A DNA stretch of 64,000 bases, taken from the NCBI GenBank assembly GCA_021014325.1, contig CM037476.1, forward strand, positions 19,380,827-19,444,826. Reading direction: 5' to 3'. The DNA comes from Plazaster borealis. Taxonomy: Eukaryota; Echinodermata; Asteroidea; Forcipulatida; Labidiasteridae. Shown piece by piece: positions 23,521-34,206 of this stretch. The notes beneath the pieces were generated by a model. That model saw only the letters and a list, made by a program, of their open reading frames with translations. It was not told where the DNA came from and made no database searches. The position numbers and the translations under genes were made by a program. Position 1 is the stretch's first letter. Each line of letters begins with the position of its first letter.

Positions 23521-23599
23521 TGAGTTATGCTCTAGAGATGAGTTCTAGGGGAGAAGAAGAAGAAGAAGAAGAAGATGGAGACGAAACCCCCCCAGAACA

Positions 23600-23750
23600 A
23601 TATCAAGAGGTGTTCGTGCTTGTATTGCACGAACACCTACAAAACCCCCCAGAACAATAACAAAGAGGTGTTCGTGCTTGTATTGCACGAACACCTAAAA
23701 ACAGAACAATATCAAGAGGTGTTCGTGCACATATTGCACGAACCCCTAAT
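23600..23750. repeat. Three tandem hairpin units (AGGTGTTCGTGC)
   Basis: Hairpins at 23608-23638, 23666-23696 and 23717-23747. Each has 12-bp arms AGGTGTTCGTGC / GCACGAACACCT around a 7-base loop, TTGTATT in two and ACATATT in the third, whose right arm has one mismatch. Spacers contain CCCCAGAACAATA. Period is about 51-58 bp. Confidence 0.92.
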
Positions 23751-23875
23751 AATGTGCAGTCTATACTAACGGTTCCTGTATATCCCTTTAGTAAATTCCC
23801 GAATGGAACTTTAGCATAATATGGCAATGTGATGTAGCTAGGCCATCATAGTATTAACGTCGCTCAAATACATAC

Positions 23876-24125
23876 TGTCAGGTGTGGTTGGTGCAGCTGT
23901 GGTTGTGGTTGTTGCAGCTGTGGTTGTGGTTGGTGCAGCTGTGGTTGTGGTTGGTGCAGCTTTGGTTGTGGTTGGTGCAGCTGTGGTTGTGGTTGTTGCA
24001 GCTGCGGTTGTGGTTGGTGCAGCTGTGGTTGTGGTTGTTGCAGCTTTGGTTGTGGTTGCTGCAGCTGTGGTTGTGGTTGCTTCAATTGATGATGTGGTTG
24101 CTGCAGTTGTGGATGTTGTAGCTAT
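23876..24125 (-). CDS. Thr/Ala-rich mucin-like stalk exon
   Basis: The acceptor ttattttcag precedes ATA GCT ACA; the donor is CTGACA/gtatgt at 23876. Its 83 residues are almost only Thr, Ala and Pro in a seven-residue TTTAAPT-type period (21-bp DNA minisatellite kept in frame). They would form an extended, O-glycosylated stalk outside the cell. It is entered in phase 0, fitting the phase 0 end of the PAN exon, and left in phase 1, fitting the F5/8C exon at 18639. The phase chain links the three parts into one gene, which is the main evidence for the model. Length is probably polymorphic. Confidence 0.8.
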
Positions 24126-24417
24126 CTGAAAATAATATAACAAAGGATACGGTTTGGCCACCCAGTAACCAAAAAAGCATTGTTTTACAAGGCAGAACAA
24201 AAATATATTAATGGATTAATAACCCCCCTACTTCAGATTATTAATCCCAGACTTCAGAGCTATTTAGCAAAATTAACATGTACCCTTTTATCACGATATT
24301 GCTAAAACTAAAAGTCGATTGGGGCTTGATATGGACTCCGATAGTACAAATATATTCCATATCCGCCTAGGCCTGTGTGTAGTGAAAGTACCACTGAACA
24401 TTGGTATCGTATTGGAA

Positions 24418-24625
24418 CAGCAAACCTACCATTCCAAACCATACCCATTGTGAAAATATTTATGTACCATTACTAACCATTTGGAACAGAAAACCTACGC
24501 ATTATGGCAATATTTATGTACCATTAGGCCTACTAACCATTTGGAACAACAGACCTACCATTTAAAACCATACGCATTATGACAATTTGTATGTACCATT
24601 ACAAACCATTTGGAACAACAATCTA
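24418..24625. repeat. ~75-bp tandem repeat, 3 units
   Basis: Units share TATGTACCATTA, AACCATTTGGAACA, ACCTACCATT, CCATACGCATTATGACAAT. They contain AT-rich sequence and no coding sense. Confidence 0.75.
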
Positions 24626-25164
24626 TAATGTTCTGTGTTTACCACTGGAAAATATCAATAGCTTGGTGCACTATGTGATTACTTTTATTAGCCTTCGCCT
24701 TTTAATGATGTTGCACCCAAGGTTAAATGGCGTTGGGTACTCGTGCATATACACTTCCCCCATTATGTACAAATTGCATTCGCTAAAGGTGAAATGTATG
24801 TACAAAATCATCTCATTCTTTGAGCCTATAAATGAATTTCACCAACAAGGGATCCCTAACTCTTCAATGACTCTGTTTTTTTGTTGTTGTAATACCGCAG
24901 GTTATACTATGATCATGTTTTTAATAAGAGTTGGTAGTTTTACTTGTATGGTGGCCCTTAAGGGGAAATTGAACATAACGATTTACGTCAATATTTATTT
25001 AAAAATTTACCACTTGTGCCCAAAGTCATGAATATTGACGTCAGTAATCACGAAAAATTTCAAGACTTGTGCCCTAAGTCGTGAATAATTGTTAACGCCA
25101 TTATTACGACTTGTTAAAAAAAAAATGCTGACATCACTCGGGGGGGGGGGGGTGGGTGGCGAAA

Positions 25165-25312
25165 AAGCTATATAGTTGTAGATATATACCATAAAACTAA
25201 TCTGTGATAATTTCATTTCAAAAGGTGATAGCGTGTTTGAGATATTGCCGAAAATCTGGAACGGTTATGTCCACGCAGGAAGAATAATCTGCAATTGGAA
25301 TACACAATCTAC
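25165..25312. mobile_element. MITE family 2, internal fragment
   Basis: Matches the middle of the 9091 copy: TATATAGTTGTAGATATATA, GATATTGCCGAAAATCTGGA and TTATGTCCACGCAGGAAG. Both ends are missing. Just before it lies a degraded copy of the GACGCCAATATT repeat seen in duplications A and B. Confidence 0.7.
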
Positions 25313-25339
25313 AACATTCTTGCCATTCTTGCATAGCAT

Positions 25340-25870
25340 TATTCCATAGCGTAAGGCATGTTACTTTACAAGAAGAGTGAGCGAACGCAAAGCCTTTACG
25401 GGGTCCAAGGCCCGCTATGGGGCCCGGGAATTCTTTTTAACATCAGATGCTCTTTGGTGTAATCTAGGACTTTTCAAAGGTAACTAACACATTATTTATA
25501 CCCAGTTTTTAAATGTGCTTCATTTGCATTTTAGCAATTGTTGTTTGCTATTTTTTTTAGGGAGGATTGGTAGGCTGATATAAGGGGGACACATGCTTGC
25601 CGTTTATGTAGATTGCATGTAATTGCATAGCATAATTACATATCGTGAGGTATTTTAATTTACGAGAAGAATGAGCGAACGCAAAGCCTTTACAGGCGTG
25701 GGGTCCGGGCCCGCTTTAGGGCCCTGTTAAAACAAAATCAATTATGTGCTGTCTGGTCCAATCTAGAATATTTCTGAGGCGTTTTACTCATTACTTTTTG
25801 CCCAGCTTATTGAGATTTTGCTTCTTTGCCATTTATTTATTTTCATTTTATTCCTGGCAAAATAAGGGGG
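25340..25870. repeat. Two ~300-bp tandem units
   Basis: 25365-25560 and 25655-25860 share GAGCGAACGCAAAGCCTTTA, GGGCCCG blocks, AATCTAGGACTTTTC-like and CCCAG-TT endings. Divergence is moderate. Confidence 0.65.
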
Positions 25871-26639
25871 AGTGTGTTCCCGATGGCCCCTTCCTTCAAC
25901 CCACCTTTGTTTATTCAAACCAAATACCTAATGCAAAAGTGTATGGTTAATCACCCTCTGCCAACTTAGACTGAGACGTTGTGCATTTTTTCATTTTTAT
26001 TCCATGTTTTAAGAACATCAGTCAAAGTGACATGACAGTTAAAATGGTACAACAGTTAGTAGTAAAATTGCCAACACAAGCCGAGATCTCACATTTTTCG
26101 TCGACATGACATCGTTCAAGGCATCACTTTTAATGTTGTGCCCATCTCAAAATTAGTCTCTTCATGAAATTGTCTCACAGTTTTTAGGTACGCACGTGGA
26201 ATCATGTACACAAAATAATGTATGCAAAATATCCGAATTGTAGTTATAATCTGGTCAACAGTTTAAACGGGTCAACGGGTGAAAGAAACAAAAAAAAACT
26301 AAAAACCTTTTTTTACTACTGCCTGCTTAAAAATTTGCGACAATAAGTGTGTGGGTGTAGTTTTTCCCCCCAGCGGCAGGATGGATTTCTTTTTCTTTTG
26401 CCAAAATGAATCTTTCATGATATGTCACATTTGAAACCTGACGTGCCATAAAATATGTGGATAAAATATATTTCATGTCGTTCCGGCATTCAAGTGTAAA
26501 GACTACACTGCAAGCTTTAATTTGAGAAACGCCAGATTTTACCCACTATTGTTTTTAATGAATATGCATGAAGCCAGATAGTGCAGGGACCAGATCCAAA
26601 TGCGAGATTTGTGGGATTACAATTTTCTTTGAGTAAAAT

Positions 26640-27130
26640 TAGAAGATTGATATGGATAATAAGTGCTTAAAAATTGTGTCTATTTCTCTGTTTTTAGGCA
26701 CACCAAGGCTCGATTTCTCACCCCTCAAAACGCCAAAAGCTCAGAGCTTCAGGGGGCTTCGACTTCTGGACCCCCACCGGGGCTTCGCCTCTGGACCCCA
26801 CTATCGATGTTACAGATTTTTTCCAGTAAATTAAGAAGATTGGTATGGATCTGCAGTGCTTTTATTAAGAGTGTGTCTATTTCTCTGTTTTAGGCACACG
26901 GAGGCATGATTTTTCACCCCTCAAAACGCCAAAAGCTCAGAGTTTCCGGGATCTACGCCCCCCCCGACCCCCAGTGGGCCTTCGCCCCTGGACCCAACCA
27001 TCGATGTTACAGTAAATTAAGAAGAGAAGTATGTTTCTGAATTGCTTAAAAGGTGTGTATATTTCTCTTTTTCTTTAGGCACTCAAAACGCTAAAGGCTC
27101 AGAGCTTCCGGGGCCTTCGCCCACTGGATC
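26640..27130 (+). repeat. ~190-bp tandem array with splice-acceptor-like core, 3 units
   Basis: Units start near 26643, 26835 and 27022. Each runs AAGAAGAT-GTATGG, then TCTATTTCTCTGTTTTTAG followed by GCACAC, CTCAAAACGCCAAAAGCTC, AGAGCTTC and a GGACCCC-rich tract. The pyrimidine tract with TAG is an excellent 3' splice-site look-alike on the plus strand, antisense to the host gene. Confidence 0.7.
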
Positions 27131-28099
27131 CCCAAGGGGACTTCGCCCCTGGACCCAGCCCTCGTAAGGCCGGCCCCTGGACCCCACCAAGGTGTTTTTT
27201 TAGACTTCCTAAAACAAAATCCTGGTAGCGCCGTTGTGCCCCCCTCCCCCGCTTTAAACAATTCTGGATCTGCCCCTGCTCGCCAGGGGCCGTAAGGCTG
27301 GACCCTGGACCATACCTAGTTTTATTTTGGAGCCCCCGAATACAAAATGCGCCGTTGGCTCCGGTTTCAAAAAAACCTTGGATCCGCCCCCGTCTATCGA
27401 ACATCTTTCTTTTTTTTAGCATTATAAACTGTTTTTATTCGAACAAGCACTATGACATGTAAGAGAAGATTTATTTCAGTTGTTGTCTTTATGAAATAAA
27501 ATTGATCAGACTTAGTGTCAACATTTGAACATAATTTGTTTTTTGTTCAAGATATATATATATATATTTTTTTTAATGAATTTCCACTCAAGTAAACAAC
27601 AAGTCATAAATCAACGGCTTTGAAGAAAATAATACATATTGAGCAGAGGGCCATCTAGAAACCCATAGGGCTTGTATCGATGACCCTATGTAGGTGCCAA
27701 TGGGAAAGTGGGTGTATTCATGCAAGACTAGAAATGAATGGAATTTTTAATAATGTATTTATTTTGTTGAATGCTCTTCGAAGAAAGCGAAAAAAGAAAA
27801 ACAATGAAAAAGGTACATTGGATGAAAATGAAGAACACTGGGCCGACGACCCCCCACTCAACCATTGGCATATACAGGGTAATGTTAGAAACAAATTACA
27901 TATACACACAATAAACCACAGTAGGACTTACAACAAGGACGAATTCACAGAACAATACAATGTAGCTTTGTCTGGGCTGGCATGGGGAGTGAGCGATCCG
28001 AATAAACCTTCATTTAATAATTGGGATCGAGGGTGCCTGGAGACATACTAAAGGCGGGTTCCATTCTTAAAGATTACTGAGATTAAATACCTAGAGACA

Positions 28100-28440
28100 C
28101 GACAATCATTTATAATTGCCAATGAGGAATTTTTTGACAGAATGCTTAAAGATAGGGAGAGAGGCAATGCTAGTGATGTTTGGAGGGAGGTTATTCCAAA
28201 TTTGTGGACCCATGAACAAAACAGTACTTATTGGCCGAACGAGTATTATAAGAATGGATTTGACTACGGTATTTAAAGTTCTCCGAAATGGACGGAGGGA
28301 GGGAGTTTTTGGTATGTTTGAACATGAAAAGAGAAACGTGGTATGTATAGATGTCATTCAACTTAAGTAGAGTAAGAGAATGAAATAGTGGTTGGGTATG
28401 TTCTCTAAAAGATGAATTTGTGAGAATACGAACAAATCTT
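28100..28440 (-). mobile_element. LINE ORF2 C-terminal fragment
   Basis: A minus-strand frame ends in STVLFMGPQIWNNLPPNI followed by SLPIFKHSVKKFL. This is the WN-LP...FK..LK signature of CR1/Jockey-type C-termini. Upstream, PLFHSLTLLKLNDIY is in another frame. A truncated and shifted copy. Confidence 0.75.
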
Positions 28441-28445
28441 CAGCC

Positions 28446-28635
28446 TTTTGTGGAACAGGCTTCGCGGTAGTCAGAACAAATGCACAGTTGCACAGCAATA
28501 ATTATTATATATTTTTTTATTGCGTAATGTTGCTTTACCCTTTCCTCCCGCTTCCCCCTCCCATCCCCCTCTTTGGGGGTCAAATTTACCCGGGGGCACG
28601 TGCCCCCGCGGCGCCCCCTGGATCCGCTTATGTTT
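28446..28635. repeat. Dispersed repeat shared with 15998-16152
   Basis: Runs GGAACAGGCTTCGCGGTAGT, CACAGTTGCACAGCAATAAT, then C-rich sequence and GGCGCCCCCTGGATCCGC. Non-coding. Confidence 0.6.
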
Positions 28636-29382
28636 GTTAATAACAACAGGCCAGTCTGGTATAATCATTGGTACTCAACACTTGAACTATTTACCGTCCA
28701 CGTGGGGATTTAAAATTGAAATGTGACAAAAGGGAGACTATTGCAACCGGGATCATACTAATGATTTTATGTACCTATACCCTTGTTTTTATATTAGGCT
28801 ATGCAGGTAACATGATTCCCTAAATTATTTCCCCATTCTTCCTTTCTTTCTTCCCTCTTCTTGTTTAATGCTTATCTTCTTTCTTTCTTTCTATCGTTCC
28901 TTTCTTTTCCTGTTCTCCTTTTTCTATTGTTTTTCTTTAAATGATGAGGGGTGTGGGGCATCTACCCCCTGCCCCCCTGCGGTGCCACCCCTGACATCAA
29001 TATGTAAAACAAAATTTACCTCGTGCCCCAAACCGTGAAAATTGACGCCAATGATCATGACAAATTTCTAAGTGCCCTAAGTCGTGAATAATTGTTAACG
29101 ACAATATTTAGAACTTGTGCATAGGTCTTAAAAATGTACGCCAATATTTCCGCCAATTTCCGAGTCGTAAATATTAACGCCAATGTTTGACGCCTATATC
29201 ACGAGTATTGGCGTCAATATTATTGTCTGGTGACCCTTCAGCGCCACCAGGAATTATCAGCCGTTCACAATAAAAAAGTGATAACAATTTAGTATTATCA
29301 TTCTGCGATGCATGAAAGCGGGAAAGGTATTGTTTAAAATTGTAAGGAAAGAATCGGGTTTGAGTTAAAGAAATTTGTAAAC

Positions 29383-30077
29383 AATTCGTCACTGTTTTCA
29401 CGAAGACGCAATTTAGGCCATTCCACAAAACTTTCATGTTTGGAGAAATCCACGGTTGAAGTTAAGCTATTTTTGAAATCACTATTTCGGACACTGTTAA
29501 CTGTTAAACACAAGTTTCCCTTCATGAAAACTTCAAAATGAGGTCTGTGTGCAGCGCGTCGTGAGCGCGTCGTGCACAAACCAATGCGTAAACGACGAGT
29601 GTCTGTTCATACAAATTGTCCCTTCGTGAAACTGAAAACGCAGAGTAGCCTTTGTTGGCACCGTGCCAGCGCTATGTACTTCAATGTAACAATAGACCTT
29701 ATGCACATGATGTCATTTCAGTAGGGCGCCCTCGCTTAGAGGTCAAAAGGCGCTTGTTCATTGGCCAATCTTGTGCGCCGCACGTACAAATCTGTGCGTT
29801 TCGATTGTCTCGTCATCGTTTTACCTCTAAGATGGCGGCTGGATGACGTCAATGCATAAGGTCCATTGGCAAATCTAAATGTGGCTGTTCGTGAAAAACG
29901 CAAAACCGATAGTTTGGGAAAATGTTCCTTGTGCTATTTAGTGTAATTAGAAAATTATAACGTTTTATCACTTGAAAGTTGGGGAAAATGTTGATGTCAA
30001 TAGTATGTAAAAACATTGATTTGCCAAAATGCATGATTTTTTCAGAAATTGCTTCTTCGTGAAAACGGTGACGAATT
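29383..30077. mobile_element. TIR DNA element present only in copy B
   Basis: About 30-bp terminal inverted repeats: ATTCGTCACTGTTTTCACG at the left and CGTGAAAACGGTGACGAAT at the right. AATT at both ends may be the target duplication. It interrupts sequence that runs on in copy A near 4170-4220. No transposase. A smaller TIR element (29693-29865) is nested inside. Confidence 0.8.
29693..29865. mobile_element. Short MITE nested in the copy B TIR element
   Basis: Ends TAGACCTTATGCACATGATG and TGACGTCAATGCATAAGGTC are imperfect inverse repeats. The interior is comparatively GC-rich (GGGCGCCCTCGC, AAGATGGCGGCTGG) and resembles promoter-like DNA. Confidence 0.65.
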
Positions 30078-30563
30078 ATTACAAACGTAATGTGGACGCT
30101 TAAAGGTAGGGTCATCGTTTGGTTTTTGTCAACATAATGCTGTTTATAGGCCAAATTATCAACAACAAGTACAATAAAAGTCACCTGTGAAAGTTTCAGC
30201 TGAAAACAGTGTCTACTTGTTGAGGAAACAGCAGAAAAAAATTTCACGGTATTTTCATGAGAACGTCGAATCCATGCACGTGTAGCGAGGTGACAGCGGA
30301 TACCAACCAAATCTTTGGCCGCAGCTGTTCGCAAACGGACACCGTCCCTCGGAAATCCGAGAAATGATTCATGCATGAATTGTTTCTAAGATTCAAATTT
30401 TTTCGACATACTTTTATTGATTTATAGTCAACGGGGGCACTTCAGATGGAACAACTTCGCGGGATGCTTACTACCATTACCATCCTTATTACAAGTAAGC
30501 TTTCGGAAAAAAAATACACAATTTTTTCCCCGGGATCATTACCAGAAATGACCCTATCTTTAA

Positions 30564-30934
30564 AGGCATCGGACACGTTTGGAAATTGTCAAAGACCAGT
30601 GTTCTCACTTGGTGTATCCCAACACATGCATAAAATAACAAGCCTGTGAAAATTTGGGCTCAATTGGTCATCGAAATTGCAAGAAAATGATGCAAGAAAA
30701 AAACACCCTTGTTGTACAAATTTGTGTGCTTTCAGATAGAATAACAAAAACTTCTTGCAAGAAGTTTTTTTATTATTTTAGTGAGAAATTACCTCTTTCT
30801 CAAAAACTACGTTACTTCAGAGAGAGTCGTTTCTCACAATGTTTTATACTATGAACAGCTTTCTGTTGCTCGTTACCAAGTAAGTTTTTATGCTAATATA
30901 TATTTTGAGTAATTACCAAACGTGTACGATGCCT
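30564..30934. mobile_element. Family 1 MITE with TTAA duplication, absent from copy A
   Basis: Element AGGCATCGGACACG...CGTGTACGATGCCT, 371 bp, with TTAA at 30560-30563 and 30935-30938. The same site in copy A reads CTATCTTTAACATCATT with a single TTAA at 4702-4705. This filled/empty pair proves precise insertion at TTAA. Confidence 0.95.
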
Positions 30935-31326
30935 TTAACATCATTGTTACGTCTTTAAATCGTACCAGTCAGGACCTATAGTGGAAGTGCACCCGGTACT
31001 TGGATGATTTTCAAATCAATATGTCAGATTTATATTCTAAGAGCACGTCAGTATTTGTAAGAGTGGTGTCAACTACAATTTTCAGTTGAAATTAAACCTT
31101 CGTGTGAGTGAAACATTCGATCCTTTCAATACGATGCAATTATTTTTGGATGATTGTTGTTGCTATTTATATATACTGAGATTTATAAAAATTACCATAA
31201 TAATGCCCAGCATTGTAAAAGGCACGATAAATTGATAGTTGGTGACATTCTGTGTTTTATAACAACAATAAGTGATATCAATAATAACATTACACGTTTT
31301 TTGTTTTTTTTTACTTTTAAACTTAC

Positions 31327-31437
31327 CCTTTCAGCTTCTGTTGTGATGTCAAAACCCCCTCCATATCTTTTGTTTGAAGAACCGAAGTACGACAAGCGGC
31401 CATCATGCTTGTAACTCTGGGGAAATTCTTCTTTCCT
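31327..31437 (-). pseudogene. PAN-domain exon 1, copy B, 3' part
   Basis: Encodes the KEEFPQSYKHDG-LSYFGSSN end of the exon and an extra stretch (RYGGGFDITTEAE) not in copy A, ending at donor AGG/gtaagt (31327). It is separated by 7.66 kb of inserted LINE sequence from the 5' part at 39098-39345. As one transcript it cannot give the PAN domain unless the insert is spliced out. Confidence 0.8.
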
Positions 31438-31860
31438 ATTATTATTATTATTATTATTTATTCGGCCAGTGTCAAAAACAAATACATACAAGTAGAACAA
31501 AGGATAAATAAGACCTTAAAAAAAAACAAAAAAACAAAACCTTAATTACAGGGTACAGGACAGGTACGGGGTGTGGGGGAAGGAAGAGGAAGGGACAACA
31601 ATCCATTCTAAGACGGCCAGGATAAACAAAAGCGTACTACTACACTATGACTCAAAAGCCTGCTTATCCAATCCTCGAATAGAGTATAAATAAAACAATC
31701 ACTATAATAAACACTTAGATACTATAAAATAAACAAATATAAAAATATACTTTGAGTAAAACTAATAGAAAATTTGAAGCACTAGATAGATATTTGATAG
31801 ATTAGGAGCTGCTAACAAACTCAACAACAATTGATGTTATTTAAAAAGAAAAACAGAATA
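31438..31860 (-). mobile_element. 3' end of CR1/L2-like LINE inserted in copy B exon
   Basis: On the minus strand the element ends TTTGTTTTTGACACTGGCCG, AATAAA and an AATAAT microsatellite that abuts exon sequence at 31437. This is the classic 3' end of CR1-group elements. Its coding C-terminus lies at 38771-39097, on the far side of the Tx1-like insertion. Only 2 bp (CT) are shared at the insertion ends. Confidence 0.8.
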
Positions 31861-32087
31861 GATAAATATTAAATAATTACATTAAGTAAAATAAATAAGT
31901 AAATAAATAGATAAATAAATGCATAAATAATTTAGTAAATAAATAAATAAATAAAGGAATAATTAAATAAATAAATAAATAAAGGAATAATAAACAAAAG
32001 AACGAACGAATGAATAAATAAATAAATTAATAAGTAGCTAAATGAACAAACAGATAGATAAATAAATAAAAAATAAAAAATAATAAA
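31861..32087. repeat. TAAA-type microsatellite tract
   Basis: Long imperfect ATAAATAAATA tract directly upstream of the Tx1-like LINE. A matching tract lies at its 3' end (38230-38310), so the LINE sits inside a TAAA microsatellite. Confidence 0.85.
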
Positions 32088-32312
32088 ACACTGTGCGTTG
32101 AGGGCGCAAGACGTGCTTCAACATCGGGCTCCAGGAAAGCATCAGAAATTCACCTTTTTACGTTGTTGTGGAAGCTATTTCAACCTGCAAGTGTCCTTTC
32201 AAGCCTACCTAGAACACTTTCATTGAGGTAAGAGTGTCATCACTCCTTTAGGGCCTTTTGGCCCTAAAAACACTCTCTCAAATCAAATCAACGGCGGTGA
32301 TACTCGGCCGCC

Positions 32313-33542
32313 ATGTTTTCTGCCATGGGTCTCAACAGACCAAACACCGTGAGGTTCAACACCCACCATCTTACAAAAGGTGTCACGCCCCAAGACGTTT
32401 ACAATGCTGTCAATCACGAATTGGATACAACATCAACCATTGTGTGCATTGCTGAACTGGATCGTAAATGGTACAACGTCACCTTTGACAATGAGAGAGA
32501 TTGTGAGTCTTTAGCCCAGCAAGGCATGATATTACATAATGCCCTTATTCAGTGTGAAAGAGCAAATATACGCAACTCAGTCATCGCCTACATCAAGGCA
32601 CCGTACGAGATTTCAGACCAAGCCATAACAACGCTGCTGTCTCGCTATGGAACTGTCGTCAACATCCGACGTCAACTACATGGATTTGACGACAACATAG
32701 AAACCGGCGTGAGAAGCTGCCTCGTCAAAAGCCTCAAGAAACCGATACCAAGTTTTATCAAATTCAGCGGCTTTACAATGCCAGTGCGATATAAGGGACA
32801 GCAGAAGACCTGCAAAATATGTGAGGGAACAGACCATCTTGCACGAGACTGTCCAGTAAGAAGCAGATGCTTCGTATGTGGAAGCTACAACCATAGGGCG
32901 GCATGGCACGACCAATATGATAACAGTGAACAAGAGGGAACCTATGATGACACCCAGGTAATAAATGTACATGCTGAAAATGAAAACCAGGAGGAAGAAG
33001 ACGCTACTGGAGAAAAAGAAGAGAACAGTGAGCAGCAACTCGACAACACAGAACCGCCCGCAAAAGATGAAACAACAAGCTCAAAAACAAACACAGGAGA
33101 GGAAAAGAAAGGTTCGGAACAAACAGACAACATCGAACAGTGCCCACCTAAAGAAGCCACCTCTAAACTTAAAAAGTCCTTCAAAGAAGCAGTTACGGGA
33201 ACAAGCATCAAGAACATACCCAACATTCCTCAAAAACCCAAAGGATTCTGGGACCTAGCTATGACGAGCCAAGCGGTTAATAAGACATCAAGGAAAAGAA
33301 AATCAACTGAAACACAATCAGAAGCATCGAAAATAGCTCGCGATGAAACAATTCAAACAGATATGGACATTTTGGCCGACAACAACCAATACCCAGTTGA
33401 TGAGACACAAGAGCAAATGGATGGCCAGGAACATTCTGACGACGTGGATTCGGAAGGTGAAACTACACCCTACATGAGGAGGAGTACAAACTCCCGGCGA
33501 CCAAAGGGACCAATCACATCCAGAGTCAACAATATCCGATGA
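32313..33542 (+). pseudogene. Tx1-like LINE ORF1, gag-like RNA-binding protein (N-terminal frame)
   Basis: 409-codon frame starting at an ATG. Residues 1-160 are a globular part with repeated basic patches. Near residues 168-200 there are two zinc knuckles: CKICEGTDHLARDC (CX2CX4HX4C) and CFVCGSYNHRAAWH (CX2CX4HX4H). From residue 210 it is acidic and Lys/Glu/Thr-rich, so disordered. ORF1 proteins coat LINE RNA and carry it to the nucleus. The frame ends at a TGA at 33540-33542. A more protein-like continuation (DEDPEGDFVPYMRGG) runs in another frame, so a one-base indel between about 33480 and 33540 probably split the original ORF1. Confidence 0.82.
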
Positions 33543-34146
33543 AGACCCCGAAGGCGACTTCGTCCCCTACATGAGAGGCGGCATCCGAAGATTTCGAAAG
33601 AAACGGTTGTCGTGGACAAGAAAACCAGTCGACGACCGAGAGCCCACCTCTTCATCAAGTCATTCTAGCAAGCCGAGCCAGCAGAGTCAGAAGAGCCACC
33701 AAAACGAGCAGAGCCAGCAAAGACAGCAGAGCCAGCAAAGACAACAAAGTCAGCAGAGACAGCAGAGCTACCAAAACGAGCAGAGCCAGCAAAGTCGGCA
33801 GAGCCAGCAAAGTCAGCAGAGCCAGCAAAGTCAGCAGAGCCAGCAAAGACAGCAAAGTCAGCAGAGACAGCAGAGCCAGCAGAGCTATCAAAACGAGCAG
33901 AGCCAGCAAAGTCAGCAGAGCCAGCAGAGCCAGCAGAGCCAGCAAAGTCAGCAGAGCCAGCAAAGACAGCAAAGTCAGCAGAGACAGCAAAGTCAGCAGA
34001 GCCAGCAAAGCCAGCAGAGCCAGCAAAGTCAGCAGAGCCAGCAAAGACAGCAGAGCCACCAAAGTCAGCAGAGCCAGCAAAGTCAGCAGAGCCAGCAAAG
34101 TCAGCAGAGACAACAGAAGGGGAGAGGTAGAGGGAGATCCACATAG
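33543..34146 (+). pseudogene. Tx1-like LINE ORF1 C-terminal part with SQQ repeats
   Basis: Shifted continuation of ORF1. After a basic start (IRRFRKKRLSW) it becomes about 145 residues of Ser-Gln-Gln triplets varied to RQQ, NEQ and HQ, ending in a basic GRGRGRS tail. The DNA is a 9/18-bp AGCCAGCAA-AGTCAGCAG repeat (33660-34120) that keeps frame. Such Gln-rich tracts are prion-like and may help RNP assembly; that role is inference. The opposite strand is also open, but only as a by-product of the repeat. Confidence 0.8.
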
Positions 34147-34206
34147 ACTTTGAACTGTTTGATCACCTTTGGTAAACAAAAATATTGTACTTTACAAACC
34201 TGTTCC

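Larger units (their letters stand above)
24126..28892 (-). other. Part of intron 1 of PAN/F5/8C gene, repeat-rich
   Basis: I see no exon between the Thr-rich exon and the edge of duplication copy B. It holds a ~75-bp tandem repeat (24418-24625), a MITE fragment, two ~300-bp and three ~190-bp repeats (25.3-27.1 kb), GGATCCGCCCCTG-type ends near 27.25-27.40 kb and a LINE fragment (28.1-28.4 kb). Confidence 0.5.

Noticed and set aside
23882..24129. Plus-strand open frames rich in Val/Ala or Leu/Trp
   Set aside because: Opposite strand of the Thr-rich exon, open only because the 21-bp repeat lacks stops; splice signals exist on the minus strand.
24579..25031. 150-codon plus-strand open frame
   Set aside because: Overlaps a tandem repeat and a dispersed repeat; no domain and AT-rich codon pattern.
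27680..28051. 123-codon plus-strand open frame with protein-like composition
   Set aside because: No recognisable motif, next to LINE debris; may be repeat-derived. Not enough to call a gene.
33655..34179. Long minus-strand Leu/Ala-rich open frames
   Set aside because: Shadow of the SQQ-coding repeat on the other strand; the plus frame has LINE context and the minus frame has none.
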